Origin: Gemmatimonadota bacterium | Lineage (GTDB): Bacteria; Gemmatimonadota; Gemmatimonadetes; Longimicrobiales; Gaopeijiaceae | DNA length: 64,000 nt | NCBI GenBank assembly: GCA_029863645.1 | Contig: JAOTVA010000003.1 | Span: 28,837 to 92,836 of the forward strand | Direction of reading: 5' to 3' | Shown here: one piece after another, positions 61,250 through 64,000 of the stretch | Layout: every line of letters starts with the position of its first letter | How positions within the stretch are numbered: position 1 is the stretch's first letter | Notes under the pieces: generated by a model | What the model saw: the letters and a program-made list of their open reading frames with translations, nothing else | What the model was told of the DNA's origin: nothing | Database searches by the model: none | Made by a program: the position numbers and the translations under genes

Positions 61250-62530
61250 TCAGGCGCCCGCCGGCTCCCGCCCGCGATAGAAGTCAGAGGCCCTGTACCG
61301 TTCGAGCCCGCGGGCGAGCATCAGCTTCGTCACGGCAGCAGCCGGCACGCCAATGAGTAGGCCCACAAAGCCGAAGTAGAAACCACCAAGTGCCAATGCG
61401 AGCACGACCCAAACGGGATGCAGTCCCACAGAATCGCCGACGATGCGCGGGCTGATGACGGTGCCCTCAAGCAGCTGCGAAATGCCGTATACGCCTGCGA
61501 CCTTGAGAAGGGACACGCCGACGCTGCCGCTCACCAGGGCAATGAAGATCGCCGGGATCAGGCTTAGGACGAGCCCTAGGTACGGCACGACGGAGAAGAT
61601 CGCCACGATCAGGGCGAGTGTGCCCGCGTAGGGGAACGAGGTGATCCAAAGGCCCGCGCCGGTGATCAAGCCGAGCGCGATCGCCACTGTGACCTGCCCC
61701 CTCAGGTAGCGAGAAACGAGGCGGTTACACTCACCGGCGAACGAAACGAAGCTCTCACGTTGATGTCCGGGTACTAGGTCGGCGATCCCAGCGGTGAGGC
61801 CGTCCCAGTCGCGGAGCAGATAGAACGTCAGGACCGGCGTCAGCGCCACGTACCCCAACACGGTGAACACCGAACCGATGCCCCGGCCCAGGCCCAGAAC
61901 GCCGCCCCACATCCAGGCCCCCAGCGCCTCTCGGCGCTCCTGCAGGAACGCAACCACCGAGTCCGAATCGATGTTTTGGAGCCGCAGCAGCAGATCGTCC
62001 TCATCGATCAAGGGGATGTTCACGCTGAGGATGCGCTCCCTGACCGACTCGAGCCACGCGCCGAGTCGCTGAAAGAACAGCGGGGCTTCCTGTACCACCT
62101 GACCGAGCTCTCGCAGCGCCGCCGGAAGCACAAGCAGGAAGACGACGCCGAGAACGACGATCGCCGCCACAGTGAGTAGTCCGATCGCGAGAGACCGCGA
62201 CACCCCTCGGCGCTCGAGCTTGTCCACCAGAGGATCGAGCGTGTACGCGAGCACCATCGCCAGGAGAAACGGGGCCAGCAACGAACCGGTCGACGACAAC
62301 AGCCACAGCAGCGTCGCCAAGCCGGCAACCGTGAGCAACGCCGTGTACCCTTCCTTCCCGCGGAACGGCAGCAGCACCGCCCACAGCAAGATGAAGAGCA
62401 GAAGGGGGTTGAGGACGTCTCGCGTGGCGTAGAGAAAGAAGCCCAACACCAAGATCACGGCCGCGGCCTCGATGCCACGCCACACCGCCAGTTGATCTCG
62501 ATCGCTCACCTCATCCCCCGCATTCGTCAC
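61250..62530 (-). CDS. AI-2E family transporter (PerM-like)
   Basis: A 426-residue inner-membrane protein of the autoinducer-2 exporter/PerM family, with about eight helices. The hallmark second half is PYAGTLALIVAIFSVVPYLGLVLSLIPAIFIAL followed by ISQLLEGTVISPRIVGDSVGLHPVWVVLAL. Though named for AI-2 export in E. coli TqsA, many members act as sodium/proton antiporters or are uncharacterised. GTG 62530 overlaps the NUDIX stop by 4 bases. Confidence 0.92.
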   Translation of the reverse strand: MTNAGDEVSDRDQLAVWRGIEAAAVILVLGFFLYATRDVLNPLLLFILLWAVLLPFRGKEGYTALLTVAGLATLLWLLSSTGSLLAPFLLAMVLAYTLDPLVDKLERRGVSRSLAIGLLTVAAIVVLGVVFLLVLPAALRELGQVVQEAPLFFQRLGAWLESVRERILSVNIPLIDEDDLLLRLQNIDSDSVVAFLQERREALGAWMWGGVLGLGRGIGSVFTVLGYVALTPVLTFYLLRDWDGLTAGIADLVPGHQRESFVSFAGECNRLVSRYLRGQVTVAIALGLITGAGLWITSFPYAGTLALIVAIFSVVPYLGLVLSLIPAIFIALVSGSVGVSLLKVAGVYGISQLLEGTVISPRIVGDSVGLHPVWVVLALALGGFYFGFVGLLIGVPAAAVTKLMLARGLERYRASDFYRGREPAGA

Positions 62531-62979
62531 CCGGTTGACTCCTGGCTAGGCGAATACCGTTCCTGCGCGGCCTTCACGACCGCAGACGCATTCTGATACG
62601 AAATGCGGCGGTGGGCATCGTCTAGGGGCACCCACCTCGTTTCCGTAATGCCTTCACCCAACGCCGGAGCGGGGTCGCCAACCTCGCAGAACATCAAGAA
62701 GAACGTTGCGAACTTGTGGATGCGCTCGCCGCCAGCGCGAAACTCCCAGTCGATCGTGATCAACTCGGGTCCGAGCTCGAGCTCGGAGAGGCCGGTCTCT
62801 TCCGCGACCTCCCTGAGCGCCGTCTCGGGGCGCGTCTCACCTTCTTCGATGTGCCCCTTGGGTAGCCCCCACTTCTTGTAGGGATCGCGGATCACGAGGA
62901 CATGCGGCACGCGGTCGATCTCTCGGAGGACGACGCCTCCCGCGGTCTCGACCACTCGGCTCGGCGCTCGCCTTGCCAC
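62527..62979 (-). CDS. NUDIX hydrolase
   Basis: A 150-residue NUDIX hydrolase. The box GX5EX7REUXEEXGU is seen from GHIEEGETRPETALREV to AEETGL with all acidic metal ligands. An N-terminal extension precedes GGVVLREIDRVPHVLVIRDPYKKWGLPKG. Likely substrate: a nucleoside diphosphate linked to another moiety or Ap4A; not determined. GTG 62979 follows the MCE stop by 2 nt, so it is in the same transcript. Confidence 0.92.
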   Translation of the reverse strand: MARRAPSRVVETAGGVVLREIDRVPHVLVIRDPYKKWGLPKGHIEEGETRPETALREVAEETGLSELELGPELITIDWEFRAGGERIHKFATFFLMFCEVGDPAPALGEGITETRWVPLDDAHRRISYQNASAVVKAAQERYSPSQESTG

Positions 62980-62981
62980 AA

Positions 62982-63980
62982 TCAGAAGATCGACAGCCGA
63001 ACGTACCGCCGCGGATTCTCTCGGAGATCCTCCAACAGGAGATTGATCTGTTCGAGGACATCCTCCGCGCGCACCGCGAACGTGCTGTCCGCCAGCAGTC
63101 GACCGAAGGAACCATCACCCGACTCGACGCGTGCCATGATGCGGTCCACGCGAGCGAACGTGGAATCGGCCCGCTCGAGGGTCACCCCCAGGCCGGACGT
63201 GGTGTCCGACAGCTCCATTGCGACGTCGCGGAGTCCCGCCGATGCCAACCCGATGTTCGCGAACATCGAGTCGAGCCCTGCCTCGTCGATGATGCCCTCC
63301 ATTCGCTCGAACGTGCGCCGTGCCGCTCCAGCCGCAACCTCGATTTCGGACAGCGCGCTATCCGCGTTCGCGGTGATCGCCTCCGCCACCGCCGACTGCT
63401 GCGTGACCAGCGTCCTCAACTCCTGGGTCATCGCTTCGATGTTCCCGATCGCGGACGCGAGATTGCCCGCGGTCTCCTCGTTGAAGGCCAACTCGAGGCG
63501 ATCGGTCAGCGTCTCGAGGTTGACCGAGATCTGTTCCGCCGAACGGGACAATCGCGAGAGCTCCGGAAGCGCGTAACCACCAACCACGAGGACGTCGCGA
63601 GCCTCACCGGTAGGCACCTCGAAGAACGGAAACTGGGCGCTGCTCGCCCGGCTCACGATCTCGGCCTGCCAGGTTCCGAAGAGGGACTCCGGTGCCAGAA
63701 TGGCGGCGGCGTCCGCCGGCAGCGCGACCGAGCTCTCCAGCAAGAGGGAGACACGCACTCCGCTGCCGTCGGGAAGGACAGCGATCGTGGAGACCTGCCC
63801 GATGCGGACGCCACGGTACTGGACCGCGTTGCCCTCGGCCAGCTGACCCACGCTCTCGGTGAGCACGTCGACGTTCACAATCGGGCCGAAAGTCCGCCCC
63901 TGCAGCCAGAGGGTGCCCCCTACGCCGACGGCGATGGCCGCGATGATCACGGCACCGACAAGGAACTCTCGGCCTCTCAT
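62982..63980 (-). CDS. MCE (MlaD-type) family protein
   Basis: A 332-residue protein with an N-terminal signal-anchor (GREFLVGAVIIAAIAVGVGGTLWL), an MCE domain (VNVDVLTESVGQLAEGNAVQYRGVRIGQVSTIAVLPDG), and a long alpha-helical tail of probable coiled coil. MlaD-type MCE rings in the periplasm ferry phospholipids between membranes with an MlaE/MlaF ABC transporter. ATG 63980 overlaps the stop of an upstream gene of which only the end is in this window, presumably the ABC part. Confidence 0.93.
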   Translation of the reverse strand: MRGREFLVGAVIIAAIAVGVGGTLWLQGRTFGPIVNVDVLTESVGQLAEGNAVQYRGVRIGQVSTIAVLPDGSGVRVSLLLESSVALPADAAAILAPESLFGTWQAEIVSRASSAQFPFFEVPTGEARDVLVVGGYALPELSRLSRSAEQISVNLETLTDRLELAFNEETAGNLASAIGNIEAMTQELRTLVTQQSAVAEAITANADSALSEIEVAAGAARRTFERMEGIIDEAGLDSMFANIGLASAGLRDVAMELSDTTSGLGVTLERADSTFARVDRIMARVESGDGSFGRLLADSTFAVRAEDVLEQINLLLEDLRENPRRYVRLSIF

Positions 63981-64000
63981 CGTCGCTCAGACTCCATCAG
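63977..64000 (-). CDS. 3' end of gene upstream of MCE protein (partial)
   Basis: Only the last seven codons (LMESERR) and TGA are inside the window. The stop overlaps the MCE start (ATGA). In Mla operons this position commonly holds the MlaF ATPase or MlaE permease; nothing more can be seen. Confidence 0.55.
   Translation of the reverse strand: MMESERR

Noticed and set aside
1..64000. rRNA, tRNA, CRISPR arrays, transposases or phage genes
   Set aside because: I looked for T-loop GGTTCRA patterns, regularly spaced direct repeats and DDE/tyrosine/serine recombinase motifs and found none that hold up.

Overview
This is a GC-rich (by eye about two-thirds GC), densely packed chromosomal segment from a Gram-negative, heterotrophic bacterium. 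Many lipoprotein signal peptides, an MCE/Mla-type protein, an outer-membrane barrel candidate and periplasmic binding proteins point to a diderm cell. The mix of genes would fit Gemmatimonadota, but that is an inference from gene content; a marker-gene phylogeny would be needed to confirm it. I see no rRNA, tRNA, CRISPR array, transposase or prophage gene. Most genes form short same-strand runs with ATGA or GTGA overlaps.

Layout. 0-5 kb: a stress/dormancy-like group (helical hypothetical protein, phosphoribosyltransferase, dodecin, APH-AAA kinase, CBS protein). 5-13 kb: acyl-CoA synthetase, amino-acid dehydrogenase, ApbE flavinyltransferase, site-2 protease, P2-type cation ATPase. 13-20 kb: glutaryl-CoA dehydrogenase-like enzyme, isocitrate dehydrogenase family enzyme, two lipoproteins with MsrB, a cupin and IlvE. 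20-25.5 kb: DUF2339 membrane protein, transglutaminase, alpha-E protein, circularly permuted ATP-grasp and a cysteine-rich CcmH-like protein. 25.6-29.3 kb: a TRAP transporter split across both strands around an AlkA-like glycosylase. 29-35 kb: SDR, nucleotidyltransferase, SIMPL, DUF1499 and DUF445 proteins. 35.1-36.3 kb: a Phd/PIN toxin-antitoxin pair and two small membrane proteins. 36.3-41 kb: TerB, an ABC exporter and a large membrane-anchored transglutaminase. 41-47.3 kb: a minus-strand run (macro domain, TPR, CutA, FadD, OsmC, TPR, Trm112-like, FolE, PTPS/QueD). 47.7-51.4 kb: a probable zinc or manganese uptake operon without an ATPase gene. 51.4-64 kb: endonuclease IV, an orphan gene, an epoxide hydrolase-like lipoprotein, FumC, two SDRs, a ferredoxin-NADP reductase, an SGNH-like secreted protein, TrxB, AI-2E exporter, NUDIX and MCE protein.

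The most unusual signal is a family of four long-stem hairpin repeats confined to intergenic gaps between 53.1 and 60.2 kb. Their stems differ in sequence from copy to copy yet stay self-complementary, while two short boxes just inside the stem are conserved. Other points of note: a palindromic operator/promoter abutting the start codon of the antitoxin (apparently leaderless), a PEGA-like gene with an apparent 1-nt frameshift, an ATP-grasp gene whose conserved N-terminus has no ATG/GTG/TTG start, and a pteridine-reductase-like SDR with His in place of the catalytic Tyr.
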